A stretch of 33,904 nt of DNA from an uncultured Collinsella sp. (GTDB lineage Bacteria > Actinomycetota > Coriobacteriia > Coriobacteriales > Coriobacteriaceae), in assembly GCA_934655755.1 (NCBI GenBank), contig CAKUHA010000014.1, positions 1 through 33,904 of the forward strand, in the 5' to 3' direction. Below, one piece after another: positions 1 through 9,082 of this stretch. The position numbers were made by a program, and so were the translations under genes. The notes under the pieces were generated by a model, which saw only the letters and a program-made list of their open reading frames with translations, searched no databases and was not told the DNA's origin. Position 1 is the first letter of the stretch. Each line of letters opens with the position of its first letter.

Positions 1-597
1 GTAGAAGGCGCAAAGGGCAAAGGCCAAAAACTCAACGGTCACCACCGAGCCCGAGTGGAACAGCGTGGTGTAGACGTTGGTGGCATAGTCAAAGATGTAG
101 TAGACGAGCGGCAGTATCAGCAAAATCTCCAGCTCGGTGGGGCTTTTGATCGCCAGGCGCGGGCCGATATCGCGGGCCCGATGCAGCAGGATGGCAAAGA
201 CGGCGAGCGTAGTCGCGATGCGCGCCAGATAGTACGCGATCTGCGAATCGGTCGCGGCAAATGCGGCGATGCCCATCCAGTTGCTAAACTGGCAGCTCAG
301 ATAGGCGCTGGTGAGGCCCAGTGCCGCAAGAAGCGGACTCAGGCGGTAGCGCGCGCATAGGTAGATGATAAGCGGCAGGTGTACGACGAGTGGATATGCC
401 TGACGGGCAAACAGTTCTCCGCCAACGGCATTGGCGATTGAGAAGGCGGCGCCGGTTGCGGCGCCGACCCCCAGCAATTCGAGCGCATGGCGCCGGTTGA
501 TCTCGACACCGCATAGCGCTGCCGAGGCAAAAACGCCAAAGAGCAGCGTCGTGGTGTGGTGAATCGCCCAAAGAACTATTTCGACCGATGCGGCCAT
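1..597 (-). CDS. Sensor histidine kinase, membrane-sensor half (AgrC/GHKL-like), partial
   Basis: The gene runs off the left edge, so only the first 199 residues are visible. The protein starts at the ATG at 597 and is almost entirely hydrophobic, with about six membrane-spanning segments separated by short charged loops such as EINRRH and HRARDIGPR. No HisKA or ATPase region is inside the window. A polytopic N-terminal sensor immediately downstream of a LytTR response regulator is the usual arrangement of AgrC/ComD-like, GHKL-type peptide-sensing kinases, and that context is the main basis for the call. Its ATG shares one base with the TGA of the regulator (TGATG), so the two are translationally coupled. 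The ligand cannot be told. It could also be an unrelated membrane protein co-transcribed with the regulator, but the overlap makes a kinase much more likely. Confidence 0.7.
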   Translation of the reverse strand, partial: MAASVEIVLWAIHHTTTLLFGVFASAALCGVEINRRHALELLGVGAATGAAFSIANAVGGELFARQAYPLVVHLPLIIYLCARYRLSPLLAALGLTSAYLSCQFSNWMGIAAFAATDSQIAYYLARIATTLAVFAILLHRARDIGPRLAIKSPTELEILLILPLVYYIFDYATNVYTTLFHSGSVVTVEFLAFALCAFY

Positions 598-1319
598 CAG
601 CGCCTCCCGCCCTCAAAGCGCACCGCAAAATAGGCATCTTGGAATCCTTGCTTGCTGCTGCGCGAAAGCGGAATGCTCGCGCCCGAGCGCATGACGATCT
701 CCGTCCGATCGAAATGGTCGATGTTACGCAGGTTGACCTGATAGCTGCGATGGCATTTAAAGAAGACCGCGTTTTGCGCCAGGCGGTCCTCGACGCTGCG
801 GAACGACTCGGACGCTTCGATGTCGCGTCCGTCGCGCAAGTGGAAGACCACGTGCTTGTTGCGGGCCTCGGCATACTCGATATCGGACAGGCGCAGGGCG
901 TGGTAGCCGAAAGACGTCTTGATGACGAGTTCGTCGGTCGCAGACGGGCGCATGCTCGAGAGCTCGTCGAGCAGCTTTGCCAGACGTTCATAGGCCACGG
1001 GCTTGAGCAGGTAGTCGAAGGCGCGGACCTCGTAGGACTCCAGCGCGAACTCGGGCGACGAGGTGAGGAACACCAAGCGCGCGGCGGTGTCGGACTGGCG
1101 CAGCTCGCGAGCGGTGTCCATGCCGTTGACGAGCGGCATGATCATGTCGAGCAAGATGACGTCGGCGCGCGATGCGGCATGGCGGGCCAGCAGGTCCTCG
1201 CCGCGCGTGACGAGCGCAACGTCGACCGCCGTGCCCGTCTCGGCCGACCAGCGGTCGATCATCCGGTGCAGTCTATCTAGAAAAGCGACATCGTCGTCGC
1301 AGGCAATAATCTTGAGCAT
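597..1319 (-). CDS. LytTR-family response regulator
   Basis: A 240-residue cytoplasmic transcription regulator. Residues 1-120 form a CheY-like receiver with the acidic cluster D8-D9-D10, the phosphoacceptor Asp58 in ILLDMI, Thr86 and Lys106 in LLKP. Residues about 135-235 form a LytTR DNA-binding domain with its typical features (DIEYAEARNKHVVFHL, a conserved FFKCHRSYQVN stretch, and IPLSRS near the end). The ATG at 1319 is chosen because AGGGGG lies just upstream and because it begins exactly at the receiver fold; an upstream in-frame extension to 1445 has no family resemblance. It overlaps the sensor gene by one base. AlgR/AgrA/LytTR proteins usually control surface structures, bacteriocins or virulence traits, and the giant surface protein starting at 1562 is divergent from it, so that gene is a candidate target. 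I saw no convincing pair of LytTR half-sites in the space between. Confidence 0.92.
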   Translation of the reverse strand: MLKIIACDDDVAFLDRLHRMIDRWSAETGTAVDVALVTRGEDLLARHAASRADVILLDMIMPLVNGMDTARELRQSDTAARLVFLTSSPEFALESYEVRAFDYLLKPVAYERLAKLLDELSSMRPSATDELVIKTSFGYHALRLSDIEYAEARNKHVVFHLRDGRDIEASESFRSVEDRLAQNAVFFKCHRSYQVNLRNIDHFDRTEIVMRSGASIPLSRSSKQGFQDAYFAVRFEGGRR

Positions 1320-1561
1320 TCGGGCCCCCTTAGTAGTTCGATTTTGCCACATCGGGCACGTACCGCTTGCCGAAGCGCATCCCATTTGCGCCCCACGGCG
1401 TGCAACTCGCGCCAAGCGGCAGGGTGTTAGAAAGCGCCGCCGCAAAATATTCCGTGGATAAACATGTCAATACATGCTGGTGGCTGGTCGGGGATTATGC
1501 CAGCCGCCAGCGCCAAACGATATTGAACATCGCGAAGCATCGGGATAAAGGGACCCGCACG
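1320..1561. other. Divergent intergenic region with a hairpin
   Basis: This 242-base gap separates the response regulator from the surface-protein gene and must hold both promoters. The clearest structure is an inverted repeat, GCTGGTGGCTGG at 1476-1487 and CCAGCCGCCAGC at 1500-1511, with one mismatch, which would form a hairpin in the leader of the surface-protein mRNA. No convincing -35/-10 pair or LytTR direct repeat could be assigned by eye. Confidence 0.4.
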
Positions 1562-4500
1562 ATGAGGGAGAAGAAGATGGGGATGCGCAGACTTGCTGCC
1601 TGTGTGCTGGCTGCAGCGTTAGCGCTCGGAGGCGCGGCGACGACGCTCACCACGCCTACGGCGGCCGAGGCAGCGACTACGGCGGATATTCCTTCGAACG
1701 TGAAGATCGCCCAAACAGAGAGTAAAAACCCCTACGTTGCCGACACGGTGACGCTCGAGGCGGGCGAGGATTACGTCGTCGGCGGAGAGATCAAGATCAA
1801 CCACTACGTCGTAAAGGGTGGTACCGAGCAAGATCCGACGCGCATCTATCTCACCGGGAATGCAAGTGTTGGTCACTGGCCTGGTTCCATTAAGGACAAA
1901 AGAGGCAGCGGCTACGACGAGCTCTTTGTGCTCGACGGCGGCTATATCGAGTTCATTGGAACCAACGGGAATGGCAGGACTCCCGTCTATTGCAATGGCA
2001 AGAGCTTTTTGTCCGACAATGCCGGCAGAAGAGACGGTTTCGGCGATGGCGCCGATAAAAATAAGGTCTCCGACAGTCTGAACCTTAAGGTTTCCGGCAT
2101 CGAGCTTAAGACGGTAGACTCAGGGGTGTCTAAAAGGCCAATTGCGCTGTATGGCACGATGTACGATGGCGAAACGGCGACCTTCGACAATGTCAAGGTC
2201 GGCAAATGGGATTGCACTCCGAACGGTGCGAATTATGGTAGCAGTCACAAGTACGGCAACATCGCAACAGATTATGAAGCCTCTCCGGCTCCGGTAACGA
2301 TTCTCAGCTCGGCGAACGGTGCAAAGAGTTTGGAAGTTACGTTTAGCAACTGTGAATTTGCGGAAAATGAAGATGACTGCGCTGGTGCGCTAAGTGTCGT
2401 AGGTCGTGGGTGCAGGCCCAGGGTTGTGCTCAACAACTGCACCTTCAAGAACAATCAACAAGAATCGATCTGGTGCAAAGAACTTGGCGTTCAGGATACG
2501 AATGAGCATACCCATGCTGGCAACATTGTTGTCAACAATGCGGACATTACGCTGAACGGTTGCACCATCACATCGACGCAAGAAGCGGCGAACTATACGC
2601 AGGACATGGTCATGACGAGTGCAATCGCGGTTGCTAAAGGCTCGGCTTGCACGCTCAACAACACCAAGATCTCTGACACTTATGCCGAGGGCACGTATTA
2701 CTATGCCGATGCGAATACACGTCGAAACACTGTGTATGCTCGTGGAACGGTGACGCTTGCCGGTAATACGACCATTACTACTAACGGCGATAAGGGCGCT
2801 CGAGGTCTCGCACTCGATACCCCGGGGGTTTACTACCTCAGCAAATTGAACATTGAAGAATCCTTCACGGGCAAGGTTCAGCTGTCGCTTAAGGACGATC
2901 AGTTGGGCTCTTATACGGGCACGCAGTGGCCGCTCGGCACCTGCGGCATCGAAGAGGCCGACCTGCAATCTCGTGTTACTACGGACGACCCGAGCGTCGG
3001 CATCGGAAAGACAGACGACGGATATGTGTACGCCTCGCGCCTGCCGCATGAGCATGTGTGGTCGGTGGAAAAGACCGCCAACAGCTCATGTCAACTGAAG
3101 GTCACCTGCTCCGGCAAGATGCGCCCGAGCGATTGCAACTACAAAAATGGTTATGCCGTCGAGCTGGGCATCGATGGGGCGACGTCGGATAAGGGAAGGC
3201 TGGGCGTTACGTACAGCGGCAGCGAGGTCGCTCCAACACTGACGATGCCGAATAAGGACGGCTACGCTACGGACGATATCGTCTCGACGGGAGGCATCTA
3301 TATCTCCGGGTCTAGGTATTACAAGCTTTCGAACTGGGGCGACAGCGCCGGCGAGCCGCTGGAGTATGTCCCTGCCGATGCGGGTATTTACCGCATTGAG
3401 TCTACGGTTAAGGTCAAGGGTCAAGAGGGCGACCTGACGCTTACTCGCGAGTTCCAGATTTTGCCGCTTGCATTGGATAAGGTCAGCGGGCTCACGTTCA
3501 TCTTTGATGACAATGGAACAGACACCACGATCAATGGCGAGACAGTTCGTGCGTACCCGTGGACGGGAGAGAAGATCACGCCCAAGTTCTCCGTTGGGAT
3601 TTACAACTACAGCACTCAAAGCTGGTCGTACTTCGTGAAGGGTGGCGACTACAAGATTGATGGCGATTCTTCGTATAGCACGGTAAGCGCAATCGATCCT
3701 CCCAGCTCCAATTCCTATTACCCGTACTACCAGCTCTATATCAAGGGTATGGGCAACTACACGGGCTCGGTATGTGCAAAGTGGACCATTACGGGCACAC
3801 AGTTCGAGAACGTGACGGCCGAGGGATTCGAGGGCGTCTATGATGGGCAGCCGCATGGCGTCAACATCTCGGTGTCGAACGCTCCTGCCGACATGAAGAT
3901 CGAGTACAGCGTTGATGGGAGCGACGAATGGACGACGGAGGCTCCGAGCTATACGGACGTTCAACGCACCCGTAAAAGCAAGGGCGAGGTTCGCTCCGTA
4001 ACGGTCGATTACCGCATCACCGCGAAAGACTATGTGACAAAGAGCGGGTCGGTTGAAATCAAGATTACGCCGGCCGGCCAGCCTGTTCCGTGGCGTTATA
4101 TCGCTAGCGACGGCACGGGCGTCAAGGTCAAGGACCAAAGTGCGCATCTACTTGAGGATGGATCGCTTTCCAACCTGAATAAGACCTATGAGTGGAGAAA
4201 ATACGGGGACAAATATTGGGAATCAGTCGGCGACGGTAAGACTTCAATCGAGTCGCTTGCTGCCGGAAAGTATGAGGTGCGCTTCAAAGCGGACAACAAC
4301 CACTACGCTTCGACGGCTAACGTCTTCGAAATTGCTGAGGGTCCTTGCGCGTCTGCTGACGGTGCTTGGTATAAGACCGAAGGCTCAGATGGCATCCACT
4401 GGCAGGTGTGCCGCTGCGGCGAGAAGCTCAATGAAGGCAAACACGACTTCTGCTGGGAGGAAGTGACGGCTCCTACTACTGAGAAGCCTGGTCTAAAGCG

Positions 4501-7500
4501 GTATCAATGTTCCGTGTGCGGCTATGTCTTACGCGAGGAGGAGATCCCTCCGGCGTGCATCGGCGGTTATGTCGGCGTGTATGACGGACATGAGCATGCC
4601 GTGAGCGTGGACCTTAAGGATGGCGCGACGGCTCAGTTCAGCATCGACGGTGGAACCACGTGGAAAACGGATGCCCCTTCAATCAAAAACGTCGGCAAGA
4701 CCACGGTCGACTATAAGGTGACTACCCCTGGTGCTTCTGACATCAAGGGACAGGTGGCGCTCGAGGTGACGCCGTGCCCGATTACGGTGGCGCCTGCTAC
4801 TGCGTCTAAAACGTATGGTGATCCGGATCCCGACTTTACCTATGAAGTGACGGCTGGCTCCCTTATGGAGGGCGATACGCTTTCCGGCATCACGTACAAG
4901 CGTGATGAGGGTGAGAACGTTCTGACTGGTTATAAGACGTATAAGGTGACGGCTTCTCAGGAAAAGGGCGCCAACGCTAATTACGACATTACGTTTGAGG
5001 CAGGCGAGTTCACCATCACGCGTCGTACTATCGATGTGGAGTGGACGGTTGGACAATACGTTTACAACGGCCAAGAACAGGGCCCCACGGCAGAGATAAC
5101 CAATCTGGTTCCCGGCGACGACGTGTCTCTCAAGCTCGTGGATGCCGCAAAGGTAAATGCCGGCACGTATACGGCGAAGGTTACTGGGCTCGTCGGCGAG
5201 GATAAGGTTCTCGCTAATTACCGCAGGCCCTCGGGCATTGAATGCACGTACGCTATCGCCAAGGCCAAACGGGACAGCGCTCCCAATGTAAAGGCGATGG
5301 CGGAGACCGTGAGTGGCAAACACGACGGTAAGATTGAGGGCGTTGATACATCGATGATGCTGGGCAAGCCTAGCAAGCAGATGATGTTCATCAAGGCAAG
5401 TGATCTGGTCGATGGCGACAAGCTTGAGGATCTTGCGCCCGGTTCCTATCGCCTGTGCTACGGGAAGACGACGAATTACGAAGCCTCCGAGACCGTTACC
5501 GTTACAATCGCCGCTGGGTCTAAGCTCAAGGTGACGCTGCCGGCCGAGCAGACGGGCTACACGCTTACGGCTGACGCGACCGAGCTCGACTGGCATGGCT
5601 CCGCGACGCTTTCGTTCTCGCTCGACTCGAACTACTTCGCTGATGGCGAGAAGTTCGCCGTCAAGGTCAAGGACCAGAAGGTAGAGCTCGCCGGTAACGG
5701 CACGTACGAGATCAAAGACGCCGAGAGCGACATGAACGTTACGGTCGAGGGCGTGCGCAAGCACGAGGCTGTGAACGACAAGTGGGTCTCCGACGACAAC
5801 ACACATTGGCACGAGTGCACCTGTGGCGACAAGATCGACAAGATCGACGAGGCCAAGCACGACTTTGAGTGGGTCGTCGACAAGGCTCCCACGGCAACCG
5901 AGGTGGGCTCCAAACATCAGGAGTGCAAGGTCTGCGGTCGCAAGCTGCCTGAGGTCGTGATTCCGGCTGCCGCCATCGTTGGCTACTCCGATGAGTACGA
6001 CGGCGACTATCACACGGTCGACACGACGCACCTGCCCGAGGGCGCAACGGCCAAGTACAGCACCGACGGTGAGAACTGGTCCCCCGATGCTCCCAAGATC
6101 AAGGACGTCGGCACGTTGGAAGTTGCCTACCAGGTAACGATCGACGGCGTGAAGGCCGAGGGCAAGGTAACGCTTGAGGTCAAGCCGCGCGCGATCACGG
6201 TCACCGCCCTGAACGCCTCTAAGACGTACGGCGAGGAAGACCCTGTGTTTGAGTGGTCTGTCACCGCTGGCAAACTTGTTGCGGGCGAAACGCTTCAGGG
6301 TCTCAAGATCGAGCGCGAAGATAACGATAACGTCGGCGACTATACCCTGCACTTGACGCAGGCCAAGGATGCTAACCCCAACTACAGCATCACGTTCGTC
6401 GACGGTAAGTTCACTATCGGCCAGCGTCTGCTCACCGTGACGTGGGGAACTACCGAGTTCACCTATGACGGCAAGGAGCATTGCCCCGAGGCGAAGCTCG
6501 GCAATGTCATCGATAAGGACGACCTTGGCGCGTTCGTGGACTGCTCTCAGACCGAGGTCGGCACCTCTTATAAGGCGACCCTCGCCGAGCTGACGGGCAA
6601 GGCCGCCGGTAACTACGTGCTGCCTGCCGAGGGCCTGACGTGCGAGTTCTCCATCAAGAACGCTGCGCAGGACGCGCCGGTGGTGCAGGCTGCGGCAGAG
6701 ACTGTAAGCGGTAAGCGCGACGGCAAGATCACGGGCGTCGACGCCACCATGGAGTGGCGCGCCCAGGGTGCCACTGGGTATCAGGCAGTGGGCGAGGGCG
6801 TGACTGAGCTCAAGGACCTCGCTGCCGGCACGTACGAGGTGCGCTATCAGGCCAAGACCAACTACGACGCTTCTGCCGTCACCGAGGTCACCGTGAAGGC
6901 AGGCCGCAAGCTCGTCGTGACGCTGCCGGGCAACCAGGTGGGCTACGCGCTCGCCTCGACGACAACCGAGCTTGATTGGCACGGGGCTGCAACGCTCACC
7001 ATGAGCATCGACAGCGCATACTTTGCGGGCAAGGACTACGCCGTCAAGGTCAACGGCAATTCCGTTAAGCTTTCCGACAAGGGCACCTATGAGCTCAAGG
7101 ACGTCGAGGGCGATGTGAACGTGACGGTCGAGGGCGTGATTAAGCACGAGCCCGACGGCTCCGGCTGGAAGACCGACGACACCTCGCACTGGCATGTCTG
7201 CCGTTGCGGCAAGGAAGTGCTCGACAAGGCCGAGCACACCTTCGAGTGGGTCGTCGACAAGCCGGCGACCGTCGAAGCCAAGGGCGAGAAGCATCAGGAG
7301 TGCAAGGTTTGCGGCGAGAAGGGCAAGTCCGAGGAGATCGCGATTCTGGCGCCCGAGATCATCGACGGCAAGGGTCAGACGATGGTGGCCAACGCCGCCA
7401 AGGACCTGAGCTTCCGTTCGAACGCGCCAATCGGGTTCTTCCAGAAGGTACTGGTCGACGACAAGGAGGTCGCTTCCGAGAACTACGTGCTCACTGAGGG

Positions 7501-7801
7501 CTCCACGATCGTGACGCTCAAGACGAGCTTCCTGAAGACGCTCGGCGTGGGCGAGCACAAGCTGAGCGTGGTTTCGACCACGGGTACGGCCGACACGACC
7601 TTTACTGTCGCCGAGGCAGCTAAGCCCGCTCCTGGCCAGACCACCACGACCACCACGACTACGACTTCCAAGTCCAAGAAGAAGGCTGGCAAGGAGACGT
7701 TGCCCGAGTCCGGCGATAGCGCATACGTCATGGCTGGCGGCGTATTCGCAACCGGCATGGCAGCCCTGCTGCTGGCTTGGGCCATGAAGCGCCGCGCCTA
7801 G
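1562..7801 (+). CDS. Giant LPXTG-type cell-wall-anchored surface protein with MBG-like and CxCG repeats
   Basis: A 2,079-residue exported protein, probably an adhesin or a binder of host or dietary glycans. A signal peptide (basic start, hydrophobic residues 11-30, AEA cleavage site near 37) is followed by a region at about 230-420 rich in short Asn/Cys beta-helix-like repeats (LNNCTFKNN, LNGCTITS, CTLNNTKIS). Later come two MBG-like modules starting near 1073 and 1545 (ITVxxxxASKTYG). There are also three CxCG...CxVCG modules, with HxxF near 960, 1432 and 1890, resembling small metal- or disulphide-stabilised knuckles. A nine-Thr linker, the sortase motif LPESG at 2047-2051, a membrane helix and the KRRA tail end the protein. 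The start at 1562 is preferred because it directly precedes a signal peptide; ATG 1577, behind AGGGAG, is nearly as good. A longer frame from 1367 lacks a signal peptide at its start. The ligand is unknown. Confidence 0.9.
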   Translation: MREKKMGMRRLAACVLAAALALGGAATTLTTPTAAEAATTADIPSNVKIAQTESKNPYVADTVTLEAGEDYVVGGEIKINHYVVKGGTEQDPTRIYLTGNASVGHWPGSIKDKRGSGYDELFVLDGGYIEFIGTNGNGRTPVYCNGKSFLSDNAGRRDGFGDGADKNKVSDSLNLKVSGIELKTVDSGVSKRPIALYGTMYDGETATFDNVKVGKWDCTPNGANYGSSHKYGNIATDYEASPAPVTILSSANGAKSLEVTFSNCEFAENEDDCAGALSVVGRGCRPRVVLNNCTFKNNQQESIWCKELGVQDTNEHTHAGNIVVNNADITLNGCTITSTQEAANYTQDMVMTSAIAVAKGSACTLNNTKISDTYAEGTYYYADANTRRNTVYARGTVTLAGNTTITTNGDKGARGLALDTPGVYYLSKLNIEESFTGKVQLSLKDDQLGSYTGTQWPLGTCGIEEADLQSRVTTDDPSVGIGKTDDGYVYASRLPHEHVWSVEKTANSSCQLKVTCSGKMRPSDCNYKNGYAVELGIDGATSDKGRLGVTYSGSEVAPTLTMPNKDGYATDDIVSTGGIYISGSRYYKLSNWGDSAGEPLEYVPADAGIYRIESTVKVKGQEGDLTLTREFQILPLALDKVSGLTFIFDDNGTDTTINGETVRAYPWTGEKITPKFSVGIYNYSTQSWSYFVKGGDYKIDGDSSYSTVSAIDPPSSNSYYPYYQLYIKGMGNYTGSVCAKWTITGTQFENVTAEGFEGVYDGQPHGVNISVSNAPADMKIEYSVDGSDEWTTEAPSYTDVQRTRKSKGEVRSVTVDYRITAKDYVTKSGSVEIKITPAGQPVPWRYIASDGTGVKVKDQSAHLLEDGSLSNLNKTYEWRKYGDKYWESVGDGKTSIESLAAGKYEVRFKADNNHYASTANVFEIAEGPCASADGAWYKTEGSDGIHWQVCRCGEKLNEGKHDFCWEEVTAPTTEKPGLKRYQCSVCGYVLREEEIPPACIGGYVGVYDGHEHAVSVDLKDGATAQFSIDGGTTWKTDAPSIKNVGKTTVDYKVTTPGASDIKGQVALEVTPCPITVAPATASKTYGDPDPDFTYEVTAGSLMEGDTLSGITYKRDEGENVLTGYKTYKVTASQEKGANANYDITFEAGEFTITRRTIDVEWTVGQYVYNGQEQGPTAEITNLVPGDDVSLKLVDAAKVNAGTYTAKVTGLVGEDKVLANYRRPSGIECTYAIAKAKRDSAPNVKAMAETVSGKHDGKIEGVDTSMMLGKPSKQMMFIKASDLVDGDKLEDLAPGSYRLCYGKTTNYEASETVTVTIAAGSKLKVTLPAEQTGYTLTADATELDWHGSATLSFSLDSNYFADGEKFAVKVKDQKVELAGNGTYEIKDAESDMNVTVEGVRKHEAVNDKWVSDDNTHWHECTCGDKIDKIDEAKHDFEWVVDKAPTATEVGSKHQECKVCGRKLPEVVIPAAAIVGYSDEYDGDYHTVDTTHLPEGATAKYSTDGENWSPDAPKIKDVGTLEVAYQVTIDGVKAEGKVTLEVKPRAITVTALNASKTYGEEDPVFEWSVTAGKLVAGETLQGLKIEREDNDNVGDYTLHLTQAKDANPNYSITFVDGKFTIGQRLLTVTWGTTEFTYDGKEHCPEAKLGNVIDKDDLGAFVDCSQTEVGTSYKATLAELTGKAAGNYVLPAEGLTCEFSIKNAAQDAPVVQAAAETVSGKRDGKITGVDATMEWRAQGATGYQAVGEGVTELKDLAAGTYEVRYQAKTNYDASAVTEVTVKAGRKLVVTLPGNQVGYALASTTTELDWHGAATLTMSIDSAYFAGKDYAVKVNGNSVKLSDKGTYELKDVEGDVNVTVEGVIKHEPDGSGWKTDDTSHWHVCRCGKEVLDKAEHTFEWVVDKPATVEAKGEKHQECKVCGEKGKSEEIAILAPEIIDGKGQTMVANAAKDLSFRSNAPIGFFQKVLVDDKEVASENYVLTEGSTIVTLKTSFLKTLGVGEHKLSVVSTTGTADTTFTVAEAAKPAPGQTTTTTTTTTSKSKKKAGKETLPESGDSAYVMAGGVFATGMAALLLAWAMKRRA

Positions 7802-7819
7802 TCGCCTCCTTATCCCCAA

Positions 7820-7854
7820 GGGGTCCGGATCTCGCCATCCGGGCCCCTATTTTT
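7820..7854 (+). terminator. Rho-independent terminator of the surface-protein gene
   Basis: An 11-bp stem (7820-7830 with 7837-7847, one G-T pair, six-base loop) is followed by TATTTTT. It lies 19 bases after the stop codon. Confidence 0.9.
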
Positions 7855-7916
7855 GTGCTGCCGCGAGACCTCGCGGGCAAAAAGCCGCCCCGCGATCGAA
7901 TCTTTATTTCAACTTT

Positions 7917-7960
7917 ACACCTAGGTTTACAGCTGTCTTGTCAGCTGTAAACCTAGGTGT
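7917..7960. promoter_or_regulatory. 44-base perfect palindrome, probable NiaR operator of the nad operon
   Basis: The left arm ACACCTAGGTTTACAGCTG (7917-7935) and its exact reverse complement (7942-7960) flank the six bases TCTTGT. Each arm also contains the smaller palindromes ACCTAGGT and CAGCTG. It sits about 40 bases before nadA in an operon that ends with the niacin-responsive repressor gene niaR, so autoregulation by NiaR is the natural reading. Two overlapping dimer sites are possible given its length. The assignment rests on position and symmetry, not on a motif search. Confidence 0.75.
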
Positions 7961-7966
7961 CATACT
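7938..7966 (+). promoter_or_regulatory. Putative nadA promoter overlapping the operator
   Basis: TTGTCA (7938-7943), a 17-base spacer and CATACT (7961-7966) form a plausible sigma-A promoter. Its -35 and spacer lie inside the palindrome, so a bound repressor would block RNA polymerase. Confidence 0.45.
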
Positions 7967-8001
7967 AAAGCCCCAAGATTCGCCAAAAGAGAGGGGCCTT
8001 G

Positions 8002-9027
8002 ATGGCACAGAGCGCGAACATGGATGCATCGGAGCTTGCACGCGATATTGCGGCCGGCCTGGCATCGGCAACGACGGCAACGGAGCGCGCGGCATTGGTG
8101 CCCACAGAACTCGTCGAGGCCATTCAGCAACTAAAAACCCAACGTGACGCGGTGATCCTGGCACACTATTACGTGGCGCCGGAGGTGCAGGCCGTGGCCG
8201 ATTACGTCGGCGACAGCTTCTACCTGGCAAAGCTCGCCAAGAGCCTGCCGCAGCAGACCATCGTGCTGTGCGGCGTGGAGTTTATGGGGGAGAGCGCCAA
8301 GCTGCTCAACCCCACCAAGACCGTGCTGCTGCCCGAGCCGGGCGCGGACTGCCCCATGGCGCACATGGTCAAGCGCGAGACGGTCGATGCCGCCCGCGCC
8401 GAGTATGGCGACGACCTGGCCGTGGTCTGCTACGTCAACTCCACGGTTGAGATCAAGAGCTGGAGTGACGTGTGCGTTACCAGCTCCAACGCCGTCAAGA
8501 TCGTCTCCGAGCTGCCACAGCAGCATATCCTGTTCATTCCCGACCAGAACCTGGGCCGCTTTGTGGCCGAGCAGGTGCCGCAAAAGCACGTCATCCTCAA
8601 CAAGGGCTACTGCCCGCGCCACCACATCATCACCGTCGAGCAGATTATCGATGCGACGGAGGCCCACCCCGACGCGCTCGTGCTGGCGCACCCCGAGTGC
8701 AAGGCCGACGTCCTGGCCGAGGCCGACTACATCGGCTCCACCGCCGGCATCATCAAGTACGCCGAGGAGTCGGACGCGAACGAGTTCATCATCGTGACGG
8801 TCCGCGGCGTGCTCTACGAGCTCGAGCGCCGCTGCCAGGGCACCGGCAAGAAGTTCTACTTCCCCGCGGTGCAGCCCACCTGCGTCAACATGGACCTCAT
8901 CACGCTCGAAAAGCTCGTGAGCTGCCTGGAGACGGGCGAGGGCGAGGTACAGATCGGCGTATCGGACGAGGCCGCCGACCAGGCCAAGCTCACGCTCGAC
9001 CGCATGCTCGAGTACGCAGCGCGCTAG
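8002..9027 (+). CDS. nadA: Quinolinate synthase NadA
   Basis: A 341-residue cytoplasmic [4Fe-4S] enzyme that condenses iminoaspartate with dihydroxyacetone phosphate to quinolinate, the second step of de novo NAD synthesis. The three expected cluster cysteines are visible: C90 (VLCGVEFMGE), C204 (GYCPRHH) and C294 (QPTCVNM). Other hallmarks are AHYYVAPEVQ near 54-64, HPEC at 230-233 and GSTAGII near 245. The ATG at 8002 lies five bases after GAGGGG; a TTG one codon upstream is less likely. It is first in nadA-nadB-nadC-niaR and follows the palindromic operator. The roughly 40 residues before the first conserved strand are Ala/Thr-rich and variable, but the length is ordinary for the family. 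Confidence 0.97.
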   Translation: MAQSANMDASELARDIAAGLASATTATERAALVPTELVEAIQQLKTQRDAVILAHYYVAPEVQAVADYVGDSFYLAKLAKSLPQQTIVLCGVEFMGESAKLLNPTKTVLLPEPGADCPMAHMVKRETVDAARAEYGDDLAVVCYVNSTVEIKSWSDVCVTSSNAVKIVSELPQQHILFIPDQNLGRFVAEQVPQKHVILNKGYCPRHHIITVEQIIDATEAHPDALVLAHPECKADVLAEADYIGSTAGIIKYAEESDANEFIIVTVRGVLYELERRCQGTGKKFYFPAVQPTCVNMDLITLEKLVSCLETGEGEVQIGVSDEAADQAKLTLDRMLEYAAR

Positions 9028-9030
9028 AAC

Positions 9031-9065
9031 AATGTGACATGAGGGACGGTCCCTTATGTCACATT
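9031..9065. repeat. 35-base palindromic repeat between nadA and nadB (GGGAC-core family)
   Basis: AATGTGACAT (9031-9040) pairs with ATGTCACATT (9056-9065), and the inner AGGGAC pairs with GTCCCT around a single G at 9048. The only non-Watson-Crick pair is G9041 with T9055. It lies inside the operon, three bases after the nadA stop, and has no T-tract. It may be a dispersed element tolerated here, or an mRNA-processing or attenuation hairpin. Its core resembles the elements at 17206 and 33788. Confidence 0.85.
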
Positions 9066-9082
9066 CAAGGGAGAGGATTCCT

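Noticed and set aside
1367..1561. An N-terminal extension of 65 codons to the surface protein
   Set aside because: It would bury the signal peptide, lacks a ribosome site and covers the divergent promoter region.
4679..7819. A 1,046-codon open frame on the minus strand opposite the surface protein
   Set aside because: It is the antisense shadow of GC-rich coding DNA, has no domain character, and the plus-strand frame has clear signal-peptide and sortase features.
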